Numbered from the stretch's first letter, positions 36,872 through 46,892 are shown. The stretch is 60,178 bases of DNA from Akkermansiaceae bacterium (GCA_903878115.1 CAIRGO010000018.1:1-60178); one strand, 5' to 3'. The notes: a model not told the origin generated them from the letters alone. Made by a program: numbers and translations.

Positions 36872-37099
36872 TTATTGATCTGTGGGATTGACCGTTTTAA
36901 ACACCATCGCAACCATCGTCGCACCGATGATCTGCGGCAACAGATAAATCCAGCAGTCAGCAACTTTTAGTTTGTCGATCACCATCAACATGGCGCAGAT
37001 GGCAAATGGTGCAAATTGACCGCCGCCTTAAACCGCCGCAGTGGCGATCGTGACAGTGAAAAAAAATGTATCCATGAATTCAGGTATAGATTTGTTCAT
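36872..37099 (-). pseudogene. Aquaporin/MIP-family gene remnant with internal deletion
   Basis: In one minus-strand frame from the ATG at 37099, the first transmembrane segment (IPEFMDTFFFTVTIATAAV) meets a TAA. After GGG the frame continues with FAPFAICAMLMVID, which fits transmembrane segment 2. Then at once WIYLLPQIIGATMVAMVFK with VNPTDQ, which fits the last segment. Both NPA boxes and about 130 central residues of a normal 230-residue channel are missing. Stop codon plus deletion make the gene dead. Its terminator survives. Family call is from pattern only. Confidence 0.65.
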
Positions 37100-37213
37100 A
37101 AGTAAGATTGGGTTGACCATGCTGTTATGAAGATGCCTAATCATGTATCAAGATGCAATCGATCTGAGCCATTACTCTATTGCCTATTGGCTCTTCCTTT
37201 GATCTATCATGAA

Positions 37214-37552
37214 TTAGTGAGAAGAGCTTTGCGGCGGCGGCATTCGTTTCACAATTTTCACTTTCGTGCTATCAGCAAATGCATCTGTATGCGCCATAGT
37301 GCCAGTGCTGGGCATGCTCACCTGAGTAAGTGAAGTGCAACGACGAAATGCATCAGGTCCAAGTTTCACCAATGAATCGGGTAGGGTCACATTGGGCAGG
37401 GATACGCAGTGCTCGAATGCGCTGGCTTCGATGTGTTTTAGCGTATTTGAAAAAGAAACATTTTCCAATTGTGTGCAGTATTCGAAAGTATGGTGCTCTA
37501 TGGTTTCCACTTTTCCTCCGATGTCAATACTCTTGAGGGCGCGACAACACGG
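37214..37552 (-). pseudogene. Leucine-rich-repeat (BspA/LRR_5) protein fragment
   Basis: The frame is open from just after a stop at 37553 to 37214. Repeats of the LRR_5 type follow each other about every 23 residues: CRALKSIDIGGKVETIEHHT, YCTQLENVSFSNTLKHIEAS, HCVSLPNVTLPDSLVKLGPD and RCTSLTQVSMP. The repeat pattern continues upstream of the only usable start (GTG at 37510) right to the stop, and no signal peptide is present, so the 5' part of a larger surface-protein gene is lost. A weak LRR-like segment (VKGVRIPDE) further upstream in another frame may be more of it. Confidence 0.65.
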
Positions 37553-37729
37553 CTATTTGCTAGAGACGAGCGACTCAGTTCCACGAGGAAATCAGCAACA
37601 AAAACATTCTTTCATCGGGAATTCTTACACCCTTGACCGCTACCAAAAATAGGCATTTTGAAAAAATGTCAAAATTCTTTGTTTTAGGGACTTGTCAGCG
37701 GCCATCTGCAAGCTACTTTGGGTCTGCGC

Positions 37730-38599
37730 ATGAAAATATGGTTGGATGAAAAATTGGTGGATGAGCAAGATGCAAAAGTCTCAGTGTTTGATCACGGTCT
37801 GCTTTACGGTGATGGAGTATTTGAAGGCATTCGCTTTTACAATGGTCGTGTTTTTCGCTTGGAAGAGCATATCAAAAGATTATTCGATTCCGCACGTGCG
37901 ATCGTTCTAAAACTTCCTTGGACTCGCGAACAAGTCTGCCAATTCACCGTCGATACCATCAAAGCAAATGGTCTGAAGGATGGCTATGTGCGCTTGGTCA
38001 TAACACGCGGCACAGGCGGCCTTGGCTTGAATCCTTATCTGTGCGAACGCCCCAGCATGTTTATCATCGCTTCTACGATTAGCCTCTATCCAGAAGAGTA
38101 TTATCAAAATGGATTACCGATTATCACTTGTGCTACTCGCCGTCCTGCACCAGCAGCTTTGATGCCTCAGGTGAAGTCATTAAATTACCTTAATAACATC
38201 ATGGCAAAAGTAGAAGCCATTCAGGCAGGTGCCATGGAAGCGGTGATGCTCAATGAACAAGGCTACGTTGCCGAGTGCACTGGAGATAATCTTTTCCTCA
38301 TAAAAAATGGCAAACTGCTAACCCCGCCCGTCGCCGATGGCGCGCTCGATGGCGTGACACGCCAAGTCATTTTCGAATTAGCTGACCAACTAGGCATTCC
38401 ATGGGTCGAACAAACTCTCACTCGCTATGACATTTATATCGCAGATGAATGCTTCCTCACGGGAACAGCTGCAGAAGTGATCCCCGTGATTTCGTTAGAT
38501 CGTCGCCCCATTGGCGATGGCATACCTGGCTCCTTTACCATTCAATTCATCAACGCCTTCCGCGCTCTTGCCAATTCTACTGGCACCCCCATTGTCTAA
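37730..38599 (+). CDS. ilvE: Branched-chain amino acid aminotransferase
   Basis: 289 aa from the ATG at 37730. Fold-type IV PLP enzyme. DHGLLYGDGVFEGIRFY near the start, the PLP lysine in QVKSLNYLNNIMAK (K149), and ECTGDNLFLIKNG followed by DGVTRQ which bind cofactor phosphate. FLTGTAAEVIPV closes the active site. It transfers amino groups for leucine, isoleucine and valine; D-amino acid or aminodeoxychorismate activity is less likely. Upstream of mcsA by 11 bp, so it may be the first gene of the mcsAB-clpC operon. Confidence 0.92.
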   Translation: MKIWLDEKLVDEQDAKVSVFDHGLLYGDGVFEGIRFYNGRVFRLEEHIKRLFDSARAIVLKLPWTREQVCQFTVDTIKANGLKDGYVRLVITRGTGGLGLNPYLCERPSMFIIASTISLYPEEYYQNGLPIITCATRRPAPAALMPQVKSLNYLNNIMAKVEAIQAGAMEAVMLNEQGYVAECTGDNLFLIKNGKLLTPPVADGALDGVTRQVIFELADQLGIPWVEQTLTRYDIYIADECFLTGTAAEVIPVISLDRRPIGDGIPGSFTIQFINAFRALANSTGTPIV

Positions 38600-38610
38600 C
38601 AATTTCCCTC

Positions 38611-39132
38611 ATGAACTGTGATTTTTGCGATCAGAAAGCTACCGTTTTCTTAACTCAGCTAATCGATGGACAGATGAAAAAAGTCTGTCTCTGCGAGAGC
38701 TGTGCCAAGGAAAAAGGAGTTACTGACCCCACAGGATTTTCGCTGGCCGATATGCTGCTGAGCGGCATTCCCACGAGTGCGCTGCCAAGCAATCCAACAT
38801 TTTCTTCGAAAAATCGCATCAGCAGTGGGAAAAAATGCCCTACTTGTGGATTCGGCGCAGACGATTTGAATCGCGTTCGCCGCTTCGGCTGCAGCGATTG
38901 TTTTCAAGCATTCCGTCCCGAGATTGATCTGATCCTGCGCGGCATGCACCAAGGCATAACTCATGTTGGGAAAGTGCCTAAAGGATTCGAGGAAATTCAT
39001 GCACGCGATGAAAAACTCGAAGAACTCCGCGCAAAATTAGAACTGGCAGTGCAACAGGAACACTACGAAGAGGCTGCCACATTGGTCGAACAAATCCGCC
39101 AACTGGAACAACCCTCCCCCTCTGCGCCATGA
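38611..39132 (+). CDS. mcsA: McsA-like zinc-finger protein, activator of McsB
   Basis: 173 aa from the ATG at 38611. Two zinc-binding modules, each with two CxxC pairs: CDFC with CESC near the N-terminus, and CPTC with CSDC around 80-105. The C-terminal UVR motif (LRAKLELAVQQEHYEEAATLVEQIRQL) is shared with UvrB/UvrC and ClpC. In Firmicutes McsA binds and activates the arginine kinase McsB. The next gene is mcsB, whose ATG overlaps the stop codon here, which supports the call. Confidence 0.9.
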   Translation: MNCDFCDQKATVFLTQLIDGQMKKVCLCESCAKEKGVTDPTGFSLADMLLSGIPTSALPSNPTFSSKNRISSGKKCPTCGFGADDLNRVRRFGCSDCFQAFRPEIDLILRGMHQGITHVGKVPKGFEEIHARDEKLEELRAKLELAVQQEHYEEAATLVEQIRQLEQPSPSAP

Positions 39133-40256
39133 TGCGATTTTCTACATTAATCAAACACCCTGCCGATTGGATGATCGGCGGTGAGGTGGATAATGCGGTG
39201 GTGCTTACCTCACGCATTCGCCTCGCGAGAAATATCCGTTCACTACCATTTCCCGGCTGGGCCACCAAGGAACAGCGCCGCCTAGCCATGGAGCAAATCC
39301 TGCCAGTGATCGAAAATATTCGCCCGATGAAGGATGCGTTTTCTCAGCAATTAAGCGGGCTTACCTCAGTGCAAAAACAAGTGCTCGTAGAACGCCATCT
39401 GATCAGCCGCGAACACGCAGCCCGCACCGATGGCAGCGCCGCAGTCATTGAGCGACGTCAATCTCTGAGCATCATGGTCAACGAGGAAGATCATTTGCGT
39501 CTGCAATCAATCCGTCCCGGCCTCAATCTTCGCGTGGCTTTTGATGCGTTGAATATCGTAGATGATGAAATTCAAGAAGCATTGCCCATCGCTTTTGACC
39601 GGAAACTAGGCTACCTCACCACTTGCCCTACCAATCTCGGCACTGGCTTACGCGCCTCCGCCATGCTTCATCTTCCTGGTCTTGTGATCAGCGATCAGAT
39701 TAGCCAAGTTCTCAATGCCGTTAATCGCATGGGACTCGCCGTGCGCGGGCTCTACGGCGAAGGCACTGAATCGTTAGGCAATCTCTATCAAATTTCTAAC
39801 CAATCGACGCTCGGTGAAAGCGAAACACAAATCATCGAACGCCTAGAACGAGTCATCACTCAAGTTGCCATGCATGAAGCGAACGCACGCTTGAAATTAC
39901 TCGAAGATAACCGTTTGATGCTTCATGATAAAATCGGCAGATCTTACGGCACACTGATGCACGCTTGGCTGATCGATTCGAAAGAAGCTCTGAATCACCT
40001 CTCGATCATTCGCCTTGGTGCCAATCTTGGCTTTTTCCCTCACGAGGTCTCTCACCTTTGCGATAGCTTGTTGATGGAAATCCAGCCCGCTCACTTACAA
40101 TTGCACAGTGGCAAAAAGCTCACGCCAGAGCAGCGCGACGAAAGCCGTGGACAAATTATTCGCTCGCATTTGCAAAAATTGCCAACCCCTGCTATGGTTT
40201 ACTCACAAACAAAAAATACAACGTATCCAGATCCACCCCTAGACCTTGATTTATGA
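39129..40256 (+). CDS. mcsB: Protein arginine kinase McsB
   Basis: 375 aa. Phosphagen-kinase fold: LTSRIRLARNI holds nucleotide-binding arginines, NEEDHLRLQ contains the catalytic acidic loop, and TCPTNLGTGLRAS contains the active-site Cys. The C-terminal EQRDESRGQIIR matches the RDxxRA site that binds phosphoarginine allosterically, with Gly for the final Ala. McsB marks damaged proteins with phosphoarginine for ClpC-ClpP. Its start and stop overlap the neighbours by 3-4 nt, so mcsA-mcsB-clpC is one translationally coupled unit. CtsR, the usual first gene in Firmicutes, is absent. Confidence 0.93.
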   Translation: MMRFSTLIKHPADWMIGGEVDNAVVLTSRIRLARNIRSLPFPGWATKEQRRLAMEQILPVIENIRPMKDAFSQQLSGLTSVQKQVLVERHLISREHAARTDGSAAVIERRQSLSIMVNEEDHLRLQSIRPGLNLRVAFDALNIVDDEIQEALPIAFDRKLGYLTTCPTNLGTGLRASAMLHLPGLVISDQISQVLNAVNRMGLAVRGLYGEGTESLGNLYQISNQSTLGESETQIIERLERVITQVAMHEANARLKLLEDNRLMLHDKIGRSYGTLMHAWLIDSKEALNHLSIIRLGANLGFFPHEVSHLCDSLLMEIQPAHLQLHSGKKLTPEQRDESRGQIIRSHLQKLPTPAMVYSQTKNTTYPDPPLDLDL

Positions 40257-42787
40257 ATAACTTTACTCCTAGAGCACAACAAGTCCTCGCACTCGCACGC
40301 AAGGAAGCCGATCGTTTCAGCCATAATTATGTTGGCACGGAACACATTTTGTTAGGCCTGATCAAACTTGGCCAAGGCGTGGCGGTCAATGTGTTAGAGC
40401 GCATGGGGCTAGACCTCGATAGCGTCCGCATCGAAGTAGAAAAAGAAGTCGGCACGGGCACCGCTGGACAGGCAGGAAATAATATCCCCTACACTCCACG
40501 TGTGAAAAAAGTACTCGCCCTCGCGAATAAAGAAGCCAAAGCGCTCAATCATTCCTACGTCGGCACAGAGCATATTCTACTTGGACTCTTGCGCGAAGGC
40601 GACGGCGTGGCGGCTCGTGTTTTACAAAAACTCAACGTCGACATTCAACGCACCCGCAACGAAATCCTCGCGGAAATTGATCCAAACTTCACCCCTACCG
40701 ATGACAGTGAAGAGAACGATGAAGAGGAAATCGATGACGATGACATCTTTGCCGAATCAGAAAAACAATCACCTACACAAGGTGATACGCCAGAAGGAAA
40801 GTCGAAAACTCCTGCGCTAAAAGCTTTTGGTCGCGATCTAACAAAAAGCGCTCGCGATGGCGATCTCGATCCTGTGATCGGGCGCGAAAGCGAAATCGAA
40901 CGTGTCATTCAAATTCTATGCCGACGCACCAAAAACAACCCTGTTCTCATCGGTGAAGCTGGTGTCGGCAAGACCGCTATCGCGGAAGGCCTAGCCCAAG
41001 AAATCGCCTCAGGCAATGTTCCGGAATTGCTCCGTGACAAACGCGTCATCACGCTCGACCTAGCTTTGATGGTAGCCGGCACGAAGTATCGCGGCCAGTT
41101 CGAGGAGCGCATCAAGGCGGTCATGGACGAAATTCGCAAAGTGAAAAATGTCATTCTTTTCATCGATGAACTCCACACCATCGTCGGCGCTGGCTCGGCA
41201 GAAGGTGCCATGGATGCATCGAACATCATCAAGCCAGCCCTCTCCCGCTCGGAGATGCAGTGCATCGGTGCGACCACTCTCAACGAATACCGCAAGTATA
41301 TCGAGAAAGATGCCGCCCTTGAACGCCGCTTTCAGCAAGTAAAAGTGGATGAACCATCACAGGAAGACGCCATCAAAATTCTTGAAGGACTACGCGGTAA
41401 ATACGAAGCGCACCACAAAGCACACTTCACCTCCGCTGCGATCGTCGCTTCGGTCAAACTTACATCGCGTTATCTCACAGGTAGATATTTACCCGATAAA
41501 GCCATCGACGTGCTCGATGAGGCTGGCTCGCGTGCACGCATCAGTCAAATGACCCGCCCACCTGCCATCAAGCAGTTAGAGGTGGACATTGAAGTCATCA
41601 ACAAAGACAAACTCACCGCCATCGCCGAGCAGGATTTTGAAAAAGCTGCCGCCATGCGCGATGCCGAGAAAAATGCCAAGAAAAAACTCGAAGATACACT
41701 CAAGGCATGGCGCGCCCAATCGGAAGAATCCATCATCGAGGTGGGCGAAGAAGACATCATGGCCGTCGTTTCCAAATGGACTGGTGTGCCGCTTCGTCGC
41801 ATGGAGGAAAAAGAAACCGAGAAACTCCTCAAAATGGAGCAAGAACTGCAAACCCGAGTGATCGGGCAAAACGAAGCAGTTCATGCCATTTCCAAAGCCC
41901 TGCGCCGTTCCCGCGCCGACCTGAAGGACCCACGTCGCCCAATCGGCTCGTTCCTTTTCCTCGGACCCACTGGTGTTGGCAAAACATACCTTGCCCGCAA
42001 TCTCGCTGAATTCATGTTCGGCGATCCAGAGGCGCTGATTCAAATCGATATGTCGGAATACATGGAGAAATTCACCTCCAGCCGCCTCATCGGTTCACCT
42101 CCAGGTTATGTCGGCTACGAAGAAGGTGGCCAACTTTCGGAAGCCGTTCGCCGTCGCCCGTATTCGGTGATTCTTTTTGACGAAGTGGAAAAAGCCCACC
42201 CCGATGTCATGAACCTGCTGCTCCAAGTGTTGGAAGAAGGCATGATCACCGATTCGTTAGGCAGAAAAATCGACTTCCGTAATACCATCATCATCCTCAC
42301 GTCTAATGCTGGAGCTTCGACGATCAAACGCCAAAGTACCCTCGGCTTTAACGCGATGACAGCTGATGAAGGAGACTTCTCATCGATGAAAGAAAAAATC
42401 GTCGAGGAAGCGAAAAAAGCCTTCAAGCCTGAATTCCTCAATCGTTTGGATGAACTCGTGGTGTTCCACATGTTAGAAAAACCAGACCTCTCACGCATCG
42501 TCGATCTGGAAATCAGCAAACTCGCCAAACGCCTCAAGGACAAATCCATTACCCTTGAACTTAGCGAACAAGCGCGTGATTTGCTAATCACCAAAGGCTA
42601 CGATCCTAGCTACGGTGCGCGCCCGATGCGTCGTGCTGTAGAACGTTACTTAGAAGACCCTCTCGCCGAGGCCCTTCTGCGTGGCGACATCAAAGAAGGT
42701 GACCACGTGGAAGCTATCCGCCGCGATAACAGCGATGATCTACTCTTCAACCCCACCCGCCCCGCTCTAGCAACCAACGAAGAGTGA
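40253..42787 (+). CDS. clpC: ClpC-type AAA+ unfoldase
   Basis: 844 aa. Two N-domain repeats ([11 protein letters not shown] at about 27 and 102) bind adaptors or phosphoarginine. A strongly acidic linker follows (about 148-175). AAA-1 has GEAGVGKT (234-241) and its Walker B LFIDELHT. The short coiled-coil middle domain carries a UVR-like motif ([18 protein letters not shown]). AAA-2 has [17 protein letters not shown] and the pore loop GYVGYEEGG. The loop STLGFNAMT is in the place of the ClpP-binding LGF loop. It unfolds proteins for ClpP in the cytoplasm. clpP is not in the window. Confidence 0.96.
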   Translation: MNNFTPRAQQVLALARKEADRFSHNYVGTEHILLGLIKLGQGVAVNVLERMGLDLDSVRIEVEKEVGTGTAGQAGNNIPYTPRVKKVLALANKEAKALNHSYVGTEHILLGLLREGDGVAARVLQKLNVDIQRTRNEILAEIDPNFTPTDDSEENDEEEIDDDDIFAESEKQSPTQGDTPEGKSKTPALKAFGRDLTKSARDGDLDPVIGRESEIERVIQILCRRTKNNPVLIGEAGVGKTAIAEGLAQEIASGNVPELLRDKRVITLDLALMVAGTKYRGQFEERIKAVMDEIRKVKNVILFIDELHTIVGAGSAEGAMDASNIIKPALSRSEMQCIGATTLNEYRKYIEKDAALERRFQQVKVDEPSQEDAIKILEGLRGKYEAHHKAHFTSAAIVASVKLTSRYLTGRYLPDKAIDVLDEAGSRARISQMTRPPAIKQLEVDIEVINKDKLTAIAEQDFEKAAAMRDAEKNAKKKLEDTLKAWRAQSEESIIEVGEEDIMAVVSKWTGVPLRRMEEKETEKLLKMEQELQTRVIGQNEAVHAISKALRRSRADLKDPRRPIGSFLFLGPTGVGKTYLARNLAEFMFGDPEALIQIDMSEYMEKFTSSRLIGSPPGYVGYEEGGQLSEAVRRRPYSVILFDEVEKAHPDVMNLLLQVLEEGMITDSLGRKIDFRNTIIILTSNAGASTIKRQSTLGFNAMTADEGDFSSMKEKIVEEAKKAFKPEFLNRLDELVVFHMLEKPDLSRIVDLEISKLAKRLKDKSITLELSEQARDLLITKGYDPSYGARPMRRAVERYLEDPLAEALLRGDIKEGDHVEAIRRDNSDDLLFNPTRPALATNEE

Positions 42788-43089
42788 TAAATTCCACCCA
42801 CCCTGGAGTGCGGAAGGCTTGCCTCCGCCCTAGTAGATGAGGCTTGTCTTACGCGGGGGGGATTTTTTTCACCGCTAAGACACGAAGATTGCTAAGGTTT
42901 GAAGAAGAATTTTTAACAGAATTTGTTAGATGGCAAATGCTGCAACTTCCTCAGCCCCAAAGAGGGCGGAATTTGATAGCCCAATGTAGCGCGCTGGGTT
43001 ATAAGCCGCGCCATCCAACGGCGGGTAACGCTCCAGTTTGCATTCGGGCTTCCCTCTCCGCCGTGGATGAGCTAGACGTTGTGCACAAA
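42788..43089. repeat. Intergenic region with repeat-like palindromes
   Basis: No gene. A hairpin (GCGG AAGG/CCTCCGC, about 42810-42828) lies shortly after clpC, too weak in T residues to be a clear terminator. Then comes a tract CACCGCTAAGACACGAAG of a kind common in intergenic DNA of these bacteria. From about 42945 to 43060 several short dyads appear (TAGCCCA/TGGGTTA at 42977-43001). An open frame continues through it in phase with the next gene, but its translation (PQPQRGRNLIAQ) is of the kind produced by dispersed REP/RAYT-like repeats, so I do not count it as coding. Confidence 0.45.
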
Positions 43090-43434
43090 ATGAAGACAGA
43101 GCGCGATACATCATTCCGCTACTTTCCGTGGGACATCGCGTTCGCTAGCGGAATCCCGCTCGTCTTGCCCTTCCTGCTCTTGGCGGTTCTTCAAAGCGTT
43201 CCGAGTAGAGGTATCTTCATTTTAGTGATCCTCATTTCTTGCGTTGCGTTCGCGGGCGGCGTCGTGATGAGTTGGGCGAAGTTACCATTGTATCGGCAAG
43301 GTCGATTTCTGCCCCTCGGACACACAGGACTCGATGAGCGTGGCATCCGATTTTACAGGATAGGACTTCGACTGGCGATTCTTGGCCTCATCGCTCAATC
43401 GGTTTTTGTTTTAGTTCTCTGGATGCCGGGGTAG
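43090..43434 (+). CDS. Small membrane protein of unknown function
   Basis: 114 aa from the ATG at 43090; a longer frame back to 42844 crosses repeat-like DNA and is rejected. Three transmembrane helices: about 17-35 (FASGIPLVLPFLLLAVLQ), 40-60 (GIFILVILISCVAFAGGVV) and 92-112 (LRLAILGLIAQSVFVLVLW). No family recognised. Confidence 0.6.
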   Translation: MKTERDTSFRYFPWDIAFASGIPLVLPFLLLAVLQSVPSRGIFILVILISCVAFAGGVVMSWAKLPLYRQGRFLPLGHTGLDERGIRFYRIGLRLAILGLIAQSVFVLVLWMPG

Positions 43435-43480
43435 CCATGCAAGATCAAGAAGCTCAGGTTCAAAAACGAAGTGTAACAAC

Positions 43481-43861
43481 ATGAAATTATTCAGCCAACT
43501 CCTTGTAATTCCAGTGATTTTCACAGCAATTTATACTTACTTTAGCAATCAACCAACGATTTATAACAATGAACCGCAATGGATCGATCTCTCTGCTCCT
43601 AGGAGTGAGGCTATCCTGAATCCTGATAGTAATCGGGATTTTGTTATCCAGGTTAGGCCTTCAGGAATGAATACGGCACCTATGGGTATGCCTATCCCTG
43701 ATAATAATTTGGTGCTCTTTATTGAATATGGAGGTGTTCGATTTGAAGCCGATAAATCACTAACAACGGTGAACTATGTCGTGGATAAAACATTAACATT
43801 CACCATTTGGAATGGAAAATATTCAAACTGTTTTAAGGGTGCGTGGCCCAATTTCCGTTAA
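43481..43861 (+). CDS. Small exported protein of unknown function
   Basis: 126 aa. N-terminal hydrophobic segment (LLVIPVIFTAIYTYF) acts as signal or anchor. The rest is beta-rich and polar, without known motifs. It is AT-richer than its neighbours, like the DNA to its right. 46 bp after the small membrane protein gene and in the same direction. The 242 bp beyond it to rhaB show nothing recognisable. Confidence 0.5.
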   Translation: MKLFSQLLVIPVIFTAIYTYFSNQPTIYNNEPQWIDLSAPRSEAILNPDSNRDFVIQVRPSGMNTAPMGMPIPDNNLVLFIEYGGVRFEADKSLTTVNYVVDKTLTFTIWNGKYSNCFKGAWPNFR

Positions 43862-44103
43862 GGTAAAGACTAATTCAAGGGAGTTTGTAGATAGCAGTGT
43901 TTTTCTTCAGTATAAAGATTAGAGTTAGAGAATGACATATTGCTAACCATTCGCTGCGGTAAAGAATTCGCAGGAACACAGTTTGTTGCTGGGCATGATG
44001 TTTCTTGCCGACTCAGTTCTTGACGCTCCGCTTAGGTTTATGTTCCAGGTGCCATTAGCGTTGTTCCCGTTGAACCACTCAGTTGGGCATAAGAAATGAT
44101 CTA

Positions 44104-45576
44104 TTACAAAAACTTCTTAAAAGTTTCGTAGGCGGCATTCCAGTTTTCTTGGTCTTGGGGTAAGTAGGTTTTGAAATCAAAAGATTTTTTGATCAATTCA
44201 CGGGCACTAGCCATATCTGGCAGATGTCCCGTGGCGATCATTTGAATGGCTACGTTGCCACAGGAGGTGGCTTCGATGGGGCCGGCGATGATTTCTATGC
44301 CTAGGGCATTGGCTGTAGCCTGTGCTAGGTGGGCATTTTGTATACCACCGCCGCCGACATGCAATCGTGCGAATGAATGTCCGGTGAGGGCTTTGATTTT
44401 CTCATAGGTCACCCGGTATTTCATGGCGATCGAATCGGTCGCAACGCGGAGGATTTTCCCTTTGACGTTAGGAATATCTTGGCCGCTGGCACGACAGAAT
44501 TCTTGAATTTTATCGGGCATTTCTCCTGCGGTGGAGAACGAACTGTGATCAGGGTCGATGAATGCAGTGAAAGCAGGTGCCTCGATCGCGAGCTCGGCGA
44601 GAGCGGCGTAGTCAAGATCATCGCCATCGATCGCCCATTGGCGCTTGCATTCTTGAATCAACCAGAGACCAGAAATATTTTTGAGGAATCTAACGGTTCC
44701 TGAGTGACCTAGTTCATTGCAGAATCCTGCATCGAACGCAGCCTGTGTGGTGATCGGCACGGGTGTTTCCAATCCCATGATCGACCATGTGCCGGAGGAT
44801 AGCCAAAGGTTATCGCCTTGACTCATCGGGATGCCGGCCACCGCAGAAGCGGTATCATGGCTAGCAGAGGCAATCACGGGAATATTTTCCATGCCGATGT
44901 AATCAGCGATTTCCGTGCGGATCGGGCCGAGAATCGTGCCGGGCGCGACGATATTGCCGAAAATTTTTCGTGGCAATCCCAGTGCATCAATCACCGGCCA
45001 TGCCCAATCGTCAGTAGCGGGATCAAACAGTTGTGAAGTCGATGCCAGTGTGCGCTCGTTCGCCATCACTCCGGTGAGCCAATAGGCTAACAAATCGGGG
45101 ATGAACAACAAGCGCTCAGCATGCATCAGCGAGGGCGACTGGCGGAGTTTTTCTGCCAATAAATGCAGCGAGCTATTGTAAAAATTCGTGCGGACTCCGG
45201 TGTGTTGATAGATTTCTTGCTCAGGCATCAACGCATGCATTTTTTCTGCCATGCCCTCGAAGCGAGGATCACGGTACTGATGCGGCATGCCGAGCATACG
45301 CCCGCTGCCATCAAGTAGTGCAAAGTCGCAACCCCAAGTATCAATACCGATTGAGCAAATCCTATTACCGTAGGTGGCGACCGCTTTGCGTAGGCCCTCT
45401 TGGATATCACGGAAGAGTCCGATGATGTTCCAATACGACCCTCCTGGAAGATCGGTGCCGGGATTATTGAATCGATGAACCTCTTCTAGATAGAGATGTG
45501 TAAAATCGGTCTTGGCCGCAATGATACGTCCTGAACCAGCTCCTAAATCGATGGATAGAAATACTTTTTTGGGCAT
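44104..45576 (-). CDS. rhaB: Rhamnulokinase
   Basis: 490 aa. FGGY-family sugar kinase that phosphorylates L-rhamnulose. N-terminal SIDLGAGSGRI is the phosphate-1 motif with the typical rhamnulokinase serine spacing. GIDTWGCDFALLD and GMPHQYRDPR line the sugar site, LSSGTWSIMGLE is phosphate-2, and LHVGGGGIQNAHLAQATANAL is the adenosine motif. rhaA, rhaD and a transporter are not nearby, so the other steps are encoded elsewhere. It follows clpX by 29 bp. Confidence 0.93.
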   Translation of the reverse strand: MPKKVFLSIDLGAGSGRIIAAKTDFTHLYLEEVHRFNNPGTDLPGGSYWNIIGLFRDIQEGLRKAVATYGNRICSIGIDTWGCDFALLDGSGRMLGMPHQYRDPRFEGMAEKMHALMPEQEIYQHTGVRTNFYNSSLHLLAEKLRQSPSLMHAERLLFIPDLLAYWLTGVMANERTLASTSQLFDPATDDWAWPVIDALGLPRKIFGNIVAPGTILGPIRTEIADYIGMENIPVIASASHDTASAVAGIPMSQGDNLWLSSGTWSIMGLETPVPITTQAAFDAGFCNELGHSGTVRFLKNISGLWLIQECKRQWAIDGDDLDYAALAELAIEAPAFTAFIDPDHSSFSTAGEMPDKIQEFCRASGQDIPNVKGKILRVATDSIAMKYRVTYEKIKALTGHSFARLHVGGGGIQNAHLAQATANALGIEIIAGPIEATSCGNVAIQMIATGHLPDMASARELIKKSFDFKTYLPQDQENWNAAYETFKKFL

Positions 45577-45605
45577 AGGAATCGTGAGAAAAAAGTAATT
45601 GTTAG

Positions 45606-46892
45606 TTACGCAGCGTCCTCGCTGTTGTCACCGCGGCGTTTTTTGATGGTTGGTGGTTTTTCGCCCATCACGACTTGCTTGTTAATGGTGACCATTTCCA
45701 CATCGGTGCGGGAGGGGATTTCATACATCACATCAAGCATGATGCGCTCGAAAATGGAGCGCAGTGCGCGAGCGCCAGTGCCTCGTTTGATGGCTTCTTC
45801 GGCAAAAGCTTTCAATGCATCGCGAGTGATATTGAGCTTCACATTGTTGAGCGCGAGTTGCTTCGAATACTGTTTCACCAGTGCATTTTTTGGCTCGCTG
45901 AGAATGCTGATCAATTCCTCTTCTGTTAGTTTACGCAATGACGAAATGACTGGAAGACGTCCGATGAATTCAGGAATCAATCCATAGTGAAGCAGATCTT
46001 CTGGCAAAGTGAATTCTAACACATCTTTGTCAGCGTCGATCTGTGCATGGTTGCTGTCGCCAGTGTGGAAACCAAGGGTGTTTTTGCCAAGACGACGGCG
46101 GATTTTATCGTCTAGTCCCACAAAAGCTCCGCCACAAATAAAGAGAATTTTTTCGGTATTCACCTGAATGTATTCTTGTTGTGGATGCTTGCGTCCTCCT
46201 TGAGGCGGCACATTGCAGATGGTGCCTTCGAGAATTTTTAGCAATGCCTGCTGCACCCCTTCGCCCGAGACATCGCGGGTAATGGAAACATTTTCTGTCT
46301 TGCGACCGATCTTGTCGATTTCATCCACGTAAATGATCCCACGTTCTGCTTTGGCGATGTCAAAATCGGCCGCTTGGAGAAGTCGTAAAATGATGTTCTC
46401 TACGTCCTCGCCGACGTAGCCAGCTTCGGTAAGCGTAGTGGCATCGACAATGCAAAAAGGCACATCAAGAGTGCGGGCGAGCGAACGAGCCAGCAGGGTT
46501 TTTCCAGATCCCGTAGGGCCTAACAACAGCACGTTTGATTTTTCAATTTCCACGTCGGCATATTCTTCCGAGGCTGAAAGAGACGATTGATTCAAGCGTT
46601 GGTAGTGATTGTAAACTGCGACGGAAAGAACCTTTTTCGCTTGATCCTGCCCGATGACATGGAGATCGAGTTGAGCACGAATTTCGGCAGGGGTGGGAAG
46701 CGATTGCTTTTTGCCCTTGCCGTTTTTATTTTTGCTAGGATCGACGGCGCGTAGTTCTTTCTCAAGAATGGAAACGCAGAGCTCAACGCATTCATTGCAA
46801 ATGTATACGCCCGGACCAGCAATAAGTTTTTTCACTTCAGAATGGCCTTTGCCACAGAAGGAACACATAGATAAATTAGAAGCTCGAGCCAT
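45606..46892 (-). CDS. clpX: ATP-dependent protease ATP-binding subunit ClpX
   Basis: 428 aa. N-terminal zinc-binding domain (CSFCGKG and ICNEC). Walker A GPTGSGKT, the pore loop EAGYVGEDV, Walker [11 protein letters not shown], and the ClpP-binding loop in the form LGF ([10 protein letters not shown]) rather than the common IGF. Sensor 2 is in [11 protein letters not shown]. It unfolds tagged substrates for ClpP. clpP and tig, the common neighbours, are not here; ribE lies upstream and rhaB downstream. Confidence 0.97.
   Translation of the reverse strand: MARASNLSMCSFCGKGHSEVKKLIAGPGVYICNECVELCVSILEKELRAVDPSKNKNGKGKKQSLPTPAEIRAQLDLHVIGQDQAKKVLSVAVYNHYQRLNQSSLSASEEYADVEIEKSNVLLLGPTGSGKTLLARSLARTLDVPFCIVDATTLTEAGYVGEDVENIILRLLQAADFDIAKAERGIIYVDEIDKIGRKTENVSITRDVSGEGVQQALLKILEGTICNVPPQGGRKHPQQEYIQVNTEKILFICGGAFVGLDDKIRRRLGKNTLGFHTGDSNHAQIDADKDVLEFTLPEDLLHYGLIPEFIGRLPVISSLRKLTEEELISILSEPKNALVKQYSKQLALNNVKLNITRDALKAFAEEAIKRGTGARALRSIFERIMLDVMYEIPSRTDVEMVTINKQVVMGEKPPTIKKRRGDNSEDAA

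Noticed and set aside
42844-43089. Longer N-terminal extension of the small membrane protein
   Set aside because: The extension crosses repeat-like DNA and its translation is of the type made by dispersed repeats; the ATG at 43090 gives a normal membrane protein.
43862-44103. Possible small RNA or gene before rhaB
   Set aside because: AT-rich, no hairpin with T run, no frame with start and protein-like content.
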